A stretch of 64,000 nucleotides of DNA from an uncultured Collinsella sp. (GCA_900544135.1 UQTU01000013.1:1-64000); one strand, 5' to 3'; positions 26,262-35,517 are shown, counted from the stretch's first letter. A program made the numbers and translations. The notes: generated by a model not told the origin, from the letters alone.

Positions 26262-27739
26262 GCCTTGATGCTCGGCAGGAGAATCTGGGCGAGATAGTCG
26301 CTCTCGAGTTTGGTCGCGGCGTCGGCCTTGCCGTCTTTGCCGACCAGTACGTTCTTGATCTGGCTATAGGTGTAGCGGTTGCCGGTCGTGAGCTCGACAA
26401 GCTCAATGGCCGAGTCCATGGGGTAGGTCGACACGGGATTCTGCGTCCGTCCGTTGATGGTCTGGGGCACCACGTACGGATAGACGGGGCCGCTGGCGTA
26501 GACGGTATAACCGTTGCCTAGGTTGGCCGTACCCAAAACCGTATCGCCCTCATCGGGCGTAAAGCTCTCGCCCTCGCGTGTCGCGACGAGCGTCACAATC
26601 GGCGTATCGCTGTCGCCGGCAAGATAGATGCATAGCGTGCTGCCATTTTGCCAAGTCTCGACCTTGCCGTACCATTCGACGGGGATATCGAGCTGGTAGA
26701 GGTCGGTTGCCTTGTGACGGGCGTCGGCATCACGGGCTGCCTGTGCCTTTTGCGCGCTCACGGCATTGACGGCGGCATCGCGGCGCGTAATTGCCGCCTG
26801 CTGGAGTATCTTTGCCGCGGCGGCAGAGCTCGCGCCGCCTTCCTCGGCATACTTGGCGGCGGCATCGATTTGGTCGTCAGTCACCGTGTCGGCCGAAGGC
26901 ACCTTAAGCTTAAAGGTGGCTTGAGCGCGCAGATCCTGCCCGTCATTCTTGACTGTAACCTGGGCCTTGGTGGTCGGGACGGTGTAGATGGTGCCGTCGG
27001 CCGCGATGGGGGAGGCGGCGATGGAGAACGTGTAATCGCCGGGCAGCAGCCTAATGCCGCGGCCATGCTCGTCAACATAGAGCGTTTCGCTCACGGAAGA
27101 ACCGTCGGAATCCTGGCCGCTCACCTGCACGGGAATCTTGGAGCCGGTGGAGCAGTCGAGGCCCGCGGCATGTACGCCAATCTGCACCGACATCATCGTG
27201 TGGGCATTGGCGGCGGCGATGGCAGCCTGCTCTTGCCGGTATCCGTTCCAGGCTGCGTAGCCTGCGCCGCCGGCGACGAGCGCGACGGCCACAGCGCCGG
27301 CGACCATTAGATTGCGGCGCTTGGGCGACATCTTGCGATGGCGGACCTCGGCCTCATGTGCCGAAGGAACGGACGGCAGGGGAATATCTCCCATGGCGAT
27401 GGTCTCGTCGACGACTGGCGCAGAGCCCAAGCCGGGGAGCTCGCGGGTGAGCGATTCGTCGACGGGCAAGTCGCCAAGCAGGGAGGTCTCATCTCCCGCG
27501 TTGGGTTCCGGTTGGCCATTGCCCTCGTCATCGCCTTTTTCGACATCGGCTTCATCGCGAGCATCCTCGACGTCGTCGCCCGTATCCGGTATGCCATCGC
27601 CCGCCGCGTCCTGCATGTCGACGATTGTCTCGTCAAACGCAACTTCGTCCAGCGAAAACCGGTCTAGGCTCTCCAAGGCCTCGGCGCACGCCGCTGCATC
27701 TTGGGCCGCGTCCTCTTGGCCCCTCGTCTCATTTTCCAT
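26252..27739 (-). CDS. Single-pass membrane protein with acidic cytoplasmic N-terminus, unknown function
   Basis: A 495-residue protein. Residues 1-135 are strongly acidic and low complexity, a basic KRR precedes one transmembrane helix (about 144-165), and the remaining 330 residues are predicted outside. The external part has a beta-rich region, an Ala-rich helical stretch (about 290-345) and a C-terminal domain with VEWYGKVETWQNGSTLCIYLAG. The topology resembles secreted or stress-related actinobacterial proteins with a long cytoplasmic tail, but no family is recognised. Its first codon is preceded by GGGGGA. Confidence 0.8.
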   Translation of the reverse strand: MENETRGQEDAAQDAAACAEALESLDRFSLDEVAFDETIVDMQDAAGDGIPDTGDDVEDARDEADVEKGDDEGNGQPEPNAGDETSLLGDLPVDESLTRELPGLGSAPVVDETIAMGDIPLPSVPSAHEAEVRHRKMSPKRRNLMVAGAVAVALVAGGAGYAAWNGYRQEQAAIAAANAHTMMSVQIGVHAAGLDCSTGSKIPVQVSGQDSDGSSVSETLYVDEHGRGIRLLPGDYTFSIAASPIAADGTIYTVPTTKAQVTVKNDGQDLRAQATFKLKVPSADTVTDDQIDAAAKYAEEGGASSAAAAKILQQAAITRRDAAVNAVSAQKAQAARDADARHKATDLYQLDIPVEWYGKVETWQNGSTLCIYLAGDSDTPIVTLVATREGESFTPDEGDTVLGTANLGNGYTVYASGPVYPYVVPQTINGRTQNPVSTYPMDSAIELVELTTGNRYTYSQIKNVLVGKDGKADAATKLESDYLAQILLPSIKAQD

Positions 27740-27981
27740 ATATCCCCCAAGCTCAATATCGGGACAACAATGTACCCAAAATTAAGGTCACATAGAGCTG
27801 GCGTGCAGTCGGAAATTCGATTTTATCTGCGCGATACATTGTGAATATGTGCATGAATGCACGCGCGACAGCAAAAAGCCCCCGGAAAGCAAACGAATTG
27901 CTTTCCGGGGGCTGCGCATAACGCGAGATTACGGAGCCAAAGAGACGCGCCTACATCCAAATGCGGACGGCAGCGAGCGCG
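27740..27981. other. Intergenic region with one terminator
   Basis: No gene is supported. It carries the terminator of the minus-strand gene at 27982 and, probably, the promoter of the gene ending at 26252. Confidence 0.5.
27877..27913 (-). terminator. Terminator after the multi-pass membrane protein gene
   Basis: AGCCCCCGGAAAGCAA and its complement surround ACGAA; on the minus strand a TTTTTGC run follows. Confidence 0.85.
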
Positions 27982-28989
27982 TTACTCGGCGTGTGCGTAA
28001 TCCACCTTGGCGCGGCGAGCGGTGGCCTTCTCCCAATCGCTGGTGCCCTCAAAGACATCCTGCTTGTAGGGATTGCGGCCGAGCTTCTTGGCGCGGTAGG
28101 CGATGTAGATGATCGCGGCGACGTTGGCGACCAGTGCGGCGATCGAGACCGCGGTAGCGGCGCCTGCGTCGAGCGTGGAGTGCGTCACAAAGATGGACTC
28201 CTCCTGGAAGTACGGGAACACCTGGGCAAACATGCACCAAATGGCCAGCGTAAAGGCACGGTTCTGGATCCAGCCGCCCTTGTTCCAGATAAAGGCGGCG
28301 ACGGTGGGCGCCAGCAGCAGCGCAAAGCCGCAGAACCAGGAGTGGGTGGGCAGGCAGTTGTAGGTGTAGCAGAAGTTCCAGATGTCGTAGGCGATGATGT
28401 AGACCCAGGTCATGTCGGGCCACAGCATGTCGGTCTTGTCCTCGGAGGCGTAGACGCTCCACCAACCGGTCATGCAGAAGATGTTGATGATGCCCGCGAT
28501 GCCGTTGAGCACGTTGTTCCAGCCGGCAAGCTGCGTGGCGCCCTCGGAGGTGACCCAAGTGGACTGGCCCAGGACAAAGAAGTGATAGGCGCTCTCAAAG
28601 TCGGACACGACGGCAATCATGATGTTGATGGCGACGATCACAAACGGCCACGCGCGGAACCAATGCGCCTTGCCGATCTTGCCCCACTGGTACTTAATGG
28701 CAATGAAGCCCCAGCAACCGGCCAGCGCCGCGTATACCTTGGCGTAGTGGAACCAGCTGTTCTGGTACACATGGGTGGGGTTGGTGAGCGCCCACTCGGC
28801 ACCCTGCGAGACGCCGATGGCGATAGCGACGCAGTAGATGGTCATGGCCAGCGGAGCCACGCCAAAGATGATTGCCGCGCCCAGCTTGGTGCGGCGGCCG
28901 ACCTCGTTGAGCACGATCAGGCCAATAAAGACCATGGCCCAGCCGGCCCAGTGGATAAGGGTATCGCTACCCCAAACATCGAACAGCAT
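27982..28989 (-). CDS. Multi-pass membrane protein (probably DUF5692 family)
   Basis: A 335-residue integral membrane protein with roughly nine or ten hydrophobic helices and many aromatic residues (WTYNC-, HSWFCGF-type segments). It ends in a basic/acidic cytoplasmic tail (RAKKLGRNPYKQDVFEGTSDWEKATARR). The sequence is reminiscent of DUF5692, whose function is unknown; that assignment is from memory of the family and not verified. GGAG precedes ATG 28989. It lies downstream of the TetR gene on the same strand and may be co-regulated with the oxidoreductase on the other side. Confidence 0.8.
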   Translation of the reverse strand: MLFDVWGSDTLIHWAGWAMVFIGLIVLNEVGRRTKLGAAIIFGVAPLAMTIYCVAIAIGVSQGAEWALTNPTHVYQNSWFHYAKVYAALAGCWGFIAIKYQWGKIGKAHWFRAWPFVIVAINIMIAVVSDFESAYHFFVLGQSTWVTSEGATQLAGWNNVLNGIAGIINIFCMTGWWSVYASEDKTDMLWPDMTWVYIIAYDIWNFCYTYNCLPTHSWFCGFALLLAPTVAAFIWNKGGWIQNRAFTLAIWCMFAQVFPYFQEESIFVTHSTLDAGAATAVSIAALVANVAAIIYIAYRAKKLGRNPYKQDVFEGTSDWEKATARRAKVDYAHAE

Positions 28990-29052
28990 GCTGCTCTCCT
29001 TTCACACGCCCGCGGCCCCTCTTCCGATCGCGGGCAGTTTGGCCAAATGTCG

Positions 29053-29715
29053 TCAGTTCTGGGGCTTGCGCTCCGGATACTTGGCGGTGTAGCCCTCGAT
29101 GTGGAGTGTCGAGGCGATGATTTCCTTGACCGTCTCGTCGGGCACATCGGGGTGCGTGCGGATATACATCAAAAGACCCATGATGAGGGTGTAGAACGTC
29201 TCGTAGACATGGTCGATGCGTAGCTCGTGATGGGCGACAAAATCCACCACGGTGGTGTCGCAGATATACTGCGCCACGCGCTGGACCACGTTGTGCAAAA
29301 AGCCGCCGTAGAGCGCGCCACTGCTCGAGGTGAGCGTACTCGGCAACTCGTGGCCGCTCACGACCAGGCGTTTAAAGAGCGGAGCGACGGTGTCGAGTGC
29401 GCCTTCGATGTCGCCAACCGTGCGGCTGGCGTTCCACTGCTCGAGCTCGGCGATAAAGCCGTCGATCGCCTCGTCCATAACGGCGGTGACGGCGGCGTCC
29501 ATATCGGCAAAGTAGTGGTAGAACAGCGAGCGCGTGCAGCCGGCCCGCTTGGTCACAGCCGATACCGAAAGATGGGACACACCAAGCTCGGCGCTCACGG
29601 CGCGCACGGCAGCGAGAATCTCGCGTCGGCGCTCGTCACCCGTCAGGCGCTTTGCCGTGCTGTCAGGCGCGGGGACGGCGTCGACCACAGAGATGTTTGC
29701 TATGCCATCGCTCAT
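29053..29715 (-). CDS. TetR-family transcriptional regulator
   Basis: A 220-residue TetR-type protein. The HTH is within residues about 25-75 (RRREILAAVRAVSAELGVSHLSVSAVTKRAGCTRSLFYHYF-type sequence, split here as the helix pair ending in FYHYF), followed by an all-helical ligand domain. It is divergent from the oxidoreductase gene at 29904, and an inverted repeat TATTGTTGAC/GTCAACAATA lies between them, so it very likely represses one or both units. Ligand unknown. Confidence 0.9.
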   Translation of the reverse strand: MSDGIANISVVDAVPAPDSTAKRLTGDERRREILAAVRAVSAELGVSHLSVSAVTKRAGCTRSLFYHYFADMDAAVTAVMDEAIDGFIAELEQWNASRTVGDIEGALDTVAPLFKRLVVSGHELPSTLTSSSGALYGGFLHNVVQRVAQYICDTTVVDFVAHHELRIDHVYETFYTLIMGLLMYIRTHPDVPDETVKEIIASTLHIEGYTAKYPERKPQN

Positions 29716-29769
29716 GCGTTTGCCGCCTTTCGTCCGTTTGGGCCCGACCGTTCGCCTAACAGTCTTGAT

Positions 29770-29817
29770 TATTGTTGACGGTTCGTCAATACTGTTTTTG
29801 ACACAATGTCAACAATA
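29770..29817. promoter_or_regulatory. Candidate TetR operator in the divergent promoter region
   Basis: TATTGTTGAC (29770-29779) and GTCAACAATA (29808-29817) form a spaced inverted repeat. Inner copies TTGAC...GTCAA and TTGACA...TGTCAA lie within it, giving two overlapping dyads. The sequence is AT-rich and falls between tetR and the oxidoreductase gene. Confidence 0.65.
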
Positions 29818-29903
29818 GCGGGTGAACGGCATGGGGGCATGTCGAACCCGTACAAAGAGGGGTGCCGCGGTCTCGCCGGGCTGTGGCAAGAGAAGGGACA
29901 ACC

Positions 29904-32681
29904 ATGATTCTCAACGGACCGGGAATTAGCTACACCGAGCCCGATATCGGCGCGGAGTTCGTGCCGCCGCTGCCGGAGCATCCGCGCGAGGCTATTGTCA
30001 AGCTGTGCGAGCATTGCACCAACCGTCTGCTGCATCGCGACGAGCTGCTGGGCTACGAGTACTGGTCGTTTGCCGAGGCCGCAACCGACGAGCAGGCCGA
30101 GGTACTCTGCAAGATGAAGATGCGCCGTCCCTATACGCTGTCCGAGATGGTCAAGCTCACCGGCATGCCCGAGGCCGATATCGAGAAGATGCTCGACGAT
30201 ATGAGCTACACGGGTCTGCTCGAGTACAACTGGGAAAACCCCGAGCGCGCCAAGCAGTGGGTGCTGCCCATGCTGGTGCCGGGTTCCGCCGAGTTCCTCA
30301 ACATGCGTGTGAGCCAGCTCGAGGAACACCCGATCTACGCCAAGTTCTTTGAACAGGCATCCAAAGGCCCGCTGTCCCGTGCTACGCCGATGGTGCCACC
30401 CGGAGGCGCCGGCATCGGCATGCACGTCATTCCGGTCGAGAAGGCCATTGACGCCGCGAGCACGTCGGTGCCGATCGAGCATATCGAGCATTGGCTCGAC
30501 AAATACGATGGCAAGTATGCCGCTAGCACCTGCAGCTGCCGCGCGAGCCGTCGCGTGATGGGTGAGGGCTGCGCCGACGACCCGGCCGATTGGTGCATCG
30601 CCGTGGGCGATATGGCCGACTACGTGGTCGAGACCGACCGCGGCCACTATGTGACGCGCGAGGAAGTTTACGACATCCTGCGCCAGGCCGAGGACAACGG
30701 CTTTGTGCACCAGATCACCAACATTGACGGCGAGAACAAGATCTTCGCCATCTGCAACTGCAACGTCAACGTATGCTACGCCCTGCGCACCTCGCAGCTG
30801 TTCAACACGCCCAACCTGTCGCGCTCGGCCTATGTCGCCAAGGTCGAGAAGGACAAGTGCGTGGCCTGCGGTCGCTGCGTTGAGGTGTGCCCGGCCGGTG
30901 CCGCCAAGCTCGGCCAGAAGCTCTGCAGCAAAAAGGCCGGCGGACAGGTGCCCGAGTATCCGCGCCAGGAGCTGCCCGATGCCACCAAATGGGACCACAC
31001 CAAGTGGTCGCCCAACTACCGCAACGACAACCGCATCGAGACGCATGAGTCCGGCACCGCCCCCTGCAAGACGGCCTGCCCCGCGCATGTTGCCGTTCAG
31101 GGCTACTTAAAGCTCGCGGCTCAGGGTCGCTATGACGAGGCCCTAGCACTCATTAAGCGCGAGAACCCGCTGCCCGCTATCTGCGGCCGTGTGTGCAACC
31201 GCCGCTGTGAGGATGCCTGCACCCGTGGTCGCGTGGACGAGGCCGTGGCCATCGACGAGGTCAAGAAGTTTATCGCCCAGCGCGATCTGGACGCCGCGAC
31301 TCGCTATGTCCCGCCCGTGGTGACGCCGACGCGTGCCAGCGGCTTCGATCAGAAGATCGCCATCATCGGTGCCGGCCCGGCCGGTCTGTCCTGCGCTTTC
31401 TACCTGGCCGAGAAGGGCTACAAGCCCGTCGTGTTCGAGAAAAACGAGCGCCCGGGCGGCATGCTCACCTATGGCATTCCCAGCTTTAAGCTGCAGAAGG
31501 ATGTTATCGAGGCCGAGGTCGAGGTTATTCGCCTGATGGGTGCCGAGTTCCGCTATGGCGTGGAAGTCGGTCGCGACGTGACGCTCGACGAGCTGCGCGC
31601 GCAGGGCTTTAAGGCCTTTTACGTGGCCATTGGCTGCCAGGGCGGCCGCCTTGCCGGTATTCCGGGCGAGGATGCCGAGGACGTGACCGTGGCCGTCGAC
31701 TTCCTTCGTGAGGTCAACAGTGGCAAGATCGACGCGCTGCCCGGCCGCACCATTGTGGTGGGAGGCGGCAACGTGGCCATCGACGTTGCCCGCAACGCCT
31801 GCCGTCTGGGTTCCGAGCACGTTGAGATGTTCTGCCTGGAGAGCGAGGCCCAGATGCCCGCCAGCGAGGAGGAGCGTCGCGAGGCCGTTGAGGACGGCGC
31901 TCACATCAGCTGCGGCTGGGGCCCCAAGGAGATTCACCTGGACGATGCGGGTCGTGTGTGCGGCATCACCTTCAAGCGCTGCACGCGTGTCTTTGACGAC
32001 GAGGGCCGTTTTGCGCCCGAGTACGACGAGAACGATCTGCGCCGTGTCGATGCCGACCGTGTCGTCATGTCGATCGGTCAGTCCATTGTGTGGGGCGATC
32101 TGCTGGCTGGCTCCAAGGTGGAGTTTGGCCGCGGCCAGGGTGCCCTTGCCGATCCCCAGACCTATCAGACCGCCGAGCCCGACATCTTTGTGGGCGGCGA
32201 CGTCTACACTGGTCCGAGCTTTGCCATCGATGCCATCGCCGCCGGCCACGAGGCCGCCGTATCTATCCATCGCTTTGTACAGCCGGGATCCACGCTCACC
32301 ATCGGCCGCAACCAGCGCCGCTACACCGCGCTCGACCGCGACGATGTCGTGGTCGAGGGCTATGACAACGCGAGCCGCGAGGTTGCCCGCGTGGACCGCG
32401 AGCGCGAGAAGGCCGCGCCGTTTAGCGAGTACGTCGAGACCTTTACCGAGGAGCAGGTACGCACCGAGACCGCCCGTTGCCTGGGTTGCGGTGCCTCGAT
32501 CGTCGACCCCAACAAGTGCATCGGCTGCGGCCTGTGCACCACCAAGTGCGCGTTTGACGCCATCCATCTGGATCGCGACCGCCCCGAGTGCTCCACGATG
32601 GTCAAATACGAGCAAAAGCTCCCTAGCCTCGGCAAGTACGCTTTGAAGCGTGCGATCAAAATCAAATTTGGGAAGAAATAA
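29904..32681 (+). CDS. Large Fe-S/FAD NAD(P)-dependent oxidoreductase, GltD-like
   Basis: A 925-residue multidomain protein. An N-terminal region of about 310 residues contains a winged-helix-like segment (TLSEMVKLTGMPEADIEKML) and cysteine clusters (CEHC, CSCR, CNCNVNVC). A ferredoxin motif CVACGRCVEVCPAG follows (C319 onward). The middle is a GltD-type module: CKTACPAHV and CGRVCNRRCEDAC Fe-S residues, FAD motif GAGPAGLSCAFYLAE (near 487) and NAD(P) motif VVGGGNVAIDVA. The C-terminus adds CLGCGASIVDPNKCIGCGLCTTKC. It probably funnels electrons between NAD(P)H, flavin and ferredoxin-like partners. ATG 29904 has AGAAGGGA before it; the frame opens earlier at 29862. Electron donor and acceptor cannot be read from sequence. 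Confidence 0.88.
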   Translation: MILNGPGISYTEPDIGAEFVPPLPEHPREAIVKLCEHCTNRLLHRDELLGYEYWSFAEAATDEQAEVLCKMKMRRPYTLSEMVKLTGMPEADIEKMLDDMSYTGLLEYNWENPERAKQWVLPMLVPGSAEFLNMRVSQLEEHPIYAKFFEQASKGPLSRATPMVPPGGAGIGMHVIPVEKAIDAASTSVPIEHIEHWLDKYDGKYAASTCSCRASRRVMGEGCADDPADWCIAVGDMADYVVETDRGHYVTREEVYDILRQAEDNGFVHQITNIDGENKIFAICNCNVNVCYALRTSQLFNTPNLSRSAYVAKVEKDKCVACGRCVEVCPAGAAKLGQKLCSKKAGGQVPEYPRQELPDATKWDHTKWSPNYRNDNRIETHESGTAPCKTACPAHVAVQGYLKLAAQGRYDEALALIKRENPLPAICGRVCNRRCEDACTRGRVDEAVAIDEVKKFIAQRDLDAATRYVPPVVTPTRASGFDQKIAIIGAGPAGLSCAFYLAEKGYKPVVFEKNERPGGMLTYGIPSFKLQKDVIEAEVEVIRLMGAEFRYGVEVGRDVTLDELRAQGFKAFYVAIGCQGGRLAGIPGEDAEDVTVAVDFLREVNSGKIDALPGRTIVVGGGNVAIDVARNACRLGSEHVEMFCLESEAQMPASEEERREAVEDGAHISCGWGPKEIHLDDAGRVCGITFKRCTRVFDDEGRFAPEYDENDLRRVDADRVVMSIGQSIVWGDLLAGSKVEFGRGQGALADPQTYQTAEPDIFVGGDVYTGPSFAIDAIAAGHEAAVSIHRFVQPGSTLTIGRNQRRYTALDRDDVVVEGYDNASREVARVDREREKAAPFSEYVETFTEEQVRTETARCLGCGASIVDPNKCIGCGLCTTKCAFDAIHLDRDRPECSTMVKYEQKLPSLGKYALKRAIKIKFGKK

Positions 32682-32871
32682 AAAACGCAACAAACAAGAG
32701 AACGGCGCAGAGAACGGTTGGACAGCGAGCGAGTCCCAGGCGTGGCGAGGCGCCTTGAAAGAGGAGGGCATAGGGCTTTTGCCCATGCCCGACGATTGAA
32801 AGGCAGATCGTCCGTCTGGGGCTCGCGCAGCGTCAAGTCGACCGCCGTTCGTTAGAACGGCGGAACAAAAA

Positions 32872-33300
32872 GTGCATGAATTGGGAATCGTTTACCACAT
32901 CATTCGCGATGTTGAGAATGTGGCGCGCGCCAATGGTGTGCGCCGCGTTTCGAGCGTCACGCTGCTGCTGGGCGAGGTCTCGGGCGTCGTTCCCGACCTG
33001 CTGCTCGATGCTTGGCGCTGGGCGGCGGATAAAAAGCCTATCACGCAGGGCGCGGAGCTTATCGTGGAGCCCGTCGAGGCCGTGACGCATTGCGAGGCGT
33101 GCGGCTGCGACTACGCGACGGTCGAGCACGGCAAGACCTGCCCCCATTGCGGTAGCGGCGAGACCTATCTGCTGCAGGGCCAGGAGGTCATGATCAAGCA
33201 GATCGAGACCCCCGACGAGGACCCGGCAGACGCTGCTCCTGGCGACCTCTCCGAAGCCCCCGATGCCGTCGACGCCGCCAACCCCCTCCATATCGCCTAA
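32872..33300 (+). CDS. hypA: Hydrogenase/urease nickel metallochaperone HypA
   Basis: A 142-residue HypA with a GTG start. The N-terminus reads MHELG, so His2, the nickel ligand, follows the initiator exactly, which fixes the start although no good Shine-Dalgarno is visible. The zinc site is C74xxC77...C90xxC93. A non-conserved acidic C-terminal tail of about 30 residues is present. It inserts nickel into NiFe hydrogenase with HypB. It lies 26 kb from hypFCDE and no hypB adjoins it. Confidence 0.93.
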   Translation: MHELGIVYHIIRDVENVARANGVRRVSSVTLLLGEVSGVVPDLLLDAWRWAADKKPITQGAELIVEPVEAVTHCEACGCDYATVEHGKTCPHCGSGETYLLQGQEVMIKQIETPDEDPADAAPGDLSEAPDAVDAANPLHIA

Positions 33301-33302
33301 CT

Positions 33303-33358
33303 TAGTCGTTGGGGACGTTCTTAAACGACTAGTCATTAAAGAACGTCCCTAACGACTA
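33303..33358. repeat. 20-bp-arm palindrome with GGGGACGTTC cores
   Basis: TAGTCGTTGGGGACGTTCTT (33303-33322) pairs with AAGAACGTCCCTAACGACTA (33339-33358) with one mismatch. It follows hypA and may terminate it, and the GGGGACGTTC core is shared with 17796 and, with one base missing, with 63269. Confidence 0.65.
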
Positions 33359-33399
33359 CTTTGCTAGATCAGATTTCTTACCATTAGTCAAGCACCATC

Positions 33400-33571
33400 T
33401 GTTTAAACGAAATAGCCTCAACCCGAGCACATTTGTGTCTGTTTAAAACCGGCAATAATGAACAGCGTGCTCAATTCGGTCATGTAAATAGATCAGCTAT
33501 CAATCCTCAGCAGCAAATCAGCCAAAATACTGGAATGTAATCAACTTGTAACAAAACAAGACGTTTAAACA
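33400..33571 (+). promoter_or_regulatory. Repeated TGTTTAAACG boxes before the PTS operon
   Basis: TGTTTAAACG (33400-33409), TGTTTAAAAC (33440-33449) and CGTTTAAACA (33562-33571). The first and last are inverted copies of each other. They are candidate operators for an unidentified regulator of the mannose-type PTS. Confidence 0.5.
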
Positions 33572-33674
33572 AATAATGCTACCTTTTGCAGTTTTTCAAA
33601 CAATTCTGCTGTATTTGCAGCTATACTCCATAACTGTCGTGTAGGAATTACGTAGACAAAAAGGAGGTTATGTG

Positions 33675-34664
33675 ATGGTAAGTATTGTTCTTGCTAGCCA
33701 TGGTGACTTGGCGGCTGGAATCAAGCAGACGGGCTCGATGGTCTTTGGCGATCAGCCGTCTGTAGCCGTGGTCTCGCTCGAGCCGAGCATGGGCCCCGAC
33801 GACTTCCGAGCCAAGGTCGAGGAAGCAGTCGCTTCCTTCGAGGACCAGGAGCAGGTGCTCTTCCTCGTTGATCTGTGGGGCGGCACGCCCTTCAACCAGA
33901 TCAGCGGTCTCATCGAGGGCCATGATTCCTGGGCTATCGTCACCGGTGTCAACCTGCCTATGCTCATCGAGGCATATTCGCAGCGCTTTGACGCAAAGAA
34001 CACTGCACATGCGATCGCAAAACATCTCGTGACTGAGGCTAAGGCCGGCGTGCGCGTCAAGCCCGAGTCTCTGGAGCCCGAGGAGAAGAAGCCGGCTGCG
34101 GCCGCCGCTGCTCCTGCGGGTGCCATTCCTCCGGGAACGGTGATCGGCGACGGGCACATCAAGATCGCCCACGTCCGTATCGACACGCGTCTGCTGCATG
34201 GTCAGGTGGCCACCACGTGGACCAAGCAGATCAACCCCAACCGCATCATCGTGGTCTCCGACGGCGTTGCTCACGACGAGCTCCGCAAGACCATGATCGA
34301 GCAGGCTGCCCCTCCGGGAGTCCACGCCAACGTCGTGCCCATCAAGAAGATGGCCGAGGTCGTCAAGGACACGCGCTTTGGCGACACCAAGGCGATGCTG
34401 CTGTTCGAGAACCCGCAGGATCTGCTCAGGGCCATCGAGGCCGGCGTCGACATCAAGGAAGCCAACATCGGTTCCATGGCCCACTCCAAGGGCAAGGTCG
34501 TCGTCACTAACGCTGTCGCTATGGGCGATGACGACGTCAAGACCATCGAGGCTCTCAAGGCCAAGGGCGTCAAGTTCGAGGTCCGCAAGGTTCCTTCGGA
34601 TTCCTCCGAGGATCTCGACGCCATGTTGAAGAAAGCTAAGGCCGAACTGGCCGCTCAAGCATAG
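33675..34664 (+). CDS. manX: PTS mannose-family EIIAB fusion
   Basis: A 329-residue fused IIA-IIB of the mannose/fructose/sorbose PTS class. The IIA phosphohistidine is H9 in LASHGDLAAG; after a Lys/Ala/Pro-rich linker (about residues 135-155) the IIB domain carries its phosphohistidine H175 in RIDTRLLHGQV. It passes phosphate from HPr to the incoming sugar. AAGGAGG lies seven bases before ATG 33675; the GTG one codon earlier is an alternative. First gene of a three-gene transporter. Sugar specificity within the Man class cannot be read from sequence. Confidence 0.94.
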   Translation: MVSIVLASHGDLAAGIKQTGSMVFGDQPSVAVVSLEPSMGPDDFRAKVEEAVASFEDQEQVLFLVDLWGGTPFNQISGLIEGHDSWAIVTGVNLPMLIEAYSQRFDAKNTAHAIAKHLVTEAKAGVRVKPESLEPEEKKPAAAAAAPAGAIPPGTVIGDGHIKIAHVRIDTRLLHGQVATTWTKQINPNRIIVVSDGVAHDELRKTMIEQAAPPGVHANVVPIKKMAEVVKDTRFGDTKAMLLFENPQDLLRAIEAGVDIKEANIGSMAHSKGKVVVTNAVAMGDDDVKTIEALKAKGVKFEVRKVPSDSSEDLDAMLKKAKAELAAQA

Positions 34665-34682
34665 TAAAGGAGGGTCCGATAC

Positions 34683-35501
34683 ATGTCTGCAATCACTATT
34701 CTGCTTGTTGCGATTGTCGCGTTGCTTGCCGGTATGGAAGGCATTCTGGATGAGTTCCAGTTCCATCAGCCGCTCGTGGCATGCACGCTTATCGGTCTCG
34801 TAACCGGTCACCTTCAGGAGGGCATCCTCCTGGGCGGTTCGCTCCAGATGATGGCCCTTGGCTGGGCTAACGTCGGCGCCGCCGTCGCGCCTGACGCCGC
34901 TCTGGCCTCGGTCGCTTCTTCGATCATCATGGTGCTCGCCCTCAACGGTGGCGCCACCGATTCGGCCAAGGCCGTTACCGCCGCTATCGCCGTCGCCGTC
35001 CCGCTGTCGGTCGCTGGTCTGTTCCTGACCATGATCTGCCGTACCCTGGCTACCGCTATGGTTCACGGCATGGACGCCTGCGCCGAGAAGGGCGACTTCG
35101 CTGGCATCGAGCGTTGGCAGTACGCCGGCATCCTCATGCAGGGTGTTCGTATCGCCATCCCGGCAGTACTTCTGTGCATCATCCCGGCCGAGGCCGTTAC
35201 CAACGCGCTTAACGCTATGCCCGATTGGCTGTCTGGCGGCATGGCTGTCGGCGGCGGCATGGTCGCTTCCGTCGGTTACGCCATGGTCATCAACATGATG
35301 GCCACCAAGGAGACCTGGCCGTTCTTCATCCTCGGCTTTGTCCTTGCTGCCATCCCTCAGCTCACGCTGATCGCCCTTGGCCTCATCGGCATCTCCCTTG
35401 CCCTCATCTACCTTGGCCTTAAGGATCTGGCCAAGCAGGGTGGCGGCATGGGCGGTGGCTCCGGTGACCCGCTCGGCGACATTCTGAACGATTACGAGTA
35501 G
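34683..35501 (+). CDS. manY: PTS mannose-family EIIC component
   Basis: A 272-residue integral membrane protein of the Man-type EIIC family. It starts MSAITILLVAIVALLAGMEGILDEFQFHQPLV, typical of ManY, and contains GGSLQMMALGWANVGAAVAPD, the conserved signature. About seven or eight helices are expected. With EIID it forms the sugar channel. AAAGGAGGG precedes ATG 34683, 18 bases after the EIIAB stop. Confidence 0.95.
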   Translation: MSAITILLVAIVALLAGMEGILDEFQFHQPLVACTLIGLVTGHLQEGILLGGSLQMMALGWANVGAAVAPDAALASVASSIIMVLALNGGATDSAKAVTAAIAVAVPLSVAGLFLTMICRTLATAMVHGMDACAEKGDFAGIERWQYAGILMQGVRIAIPAVLLCIIPAEAVTNALNAMPDWLSGGMAVGGGMVASVGYAMVINMMATKETWPFFILGFVLAAIPQLTLIALGLIGISLALIYLGLKDLAKQGGGMGGGSGDPLGDILNDYE

Positions 35502-35517
35502 GAGGGGAGTGATACAT

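Larger units (their letters stand above)
33301..33674. other. AT-rich regulatory region upstream of the PTS operon
   Basis: After the palindrome at 33303-33358 the remaining 300 bases are AT-rich and contain no gene. Three TTTAAA-centred boxes (33400, 33440, 33562) and a TATACT -10 candidate (33622-33627) are visible. Confidence 0.55.
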
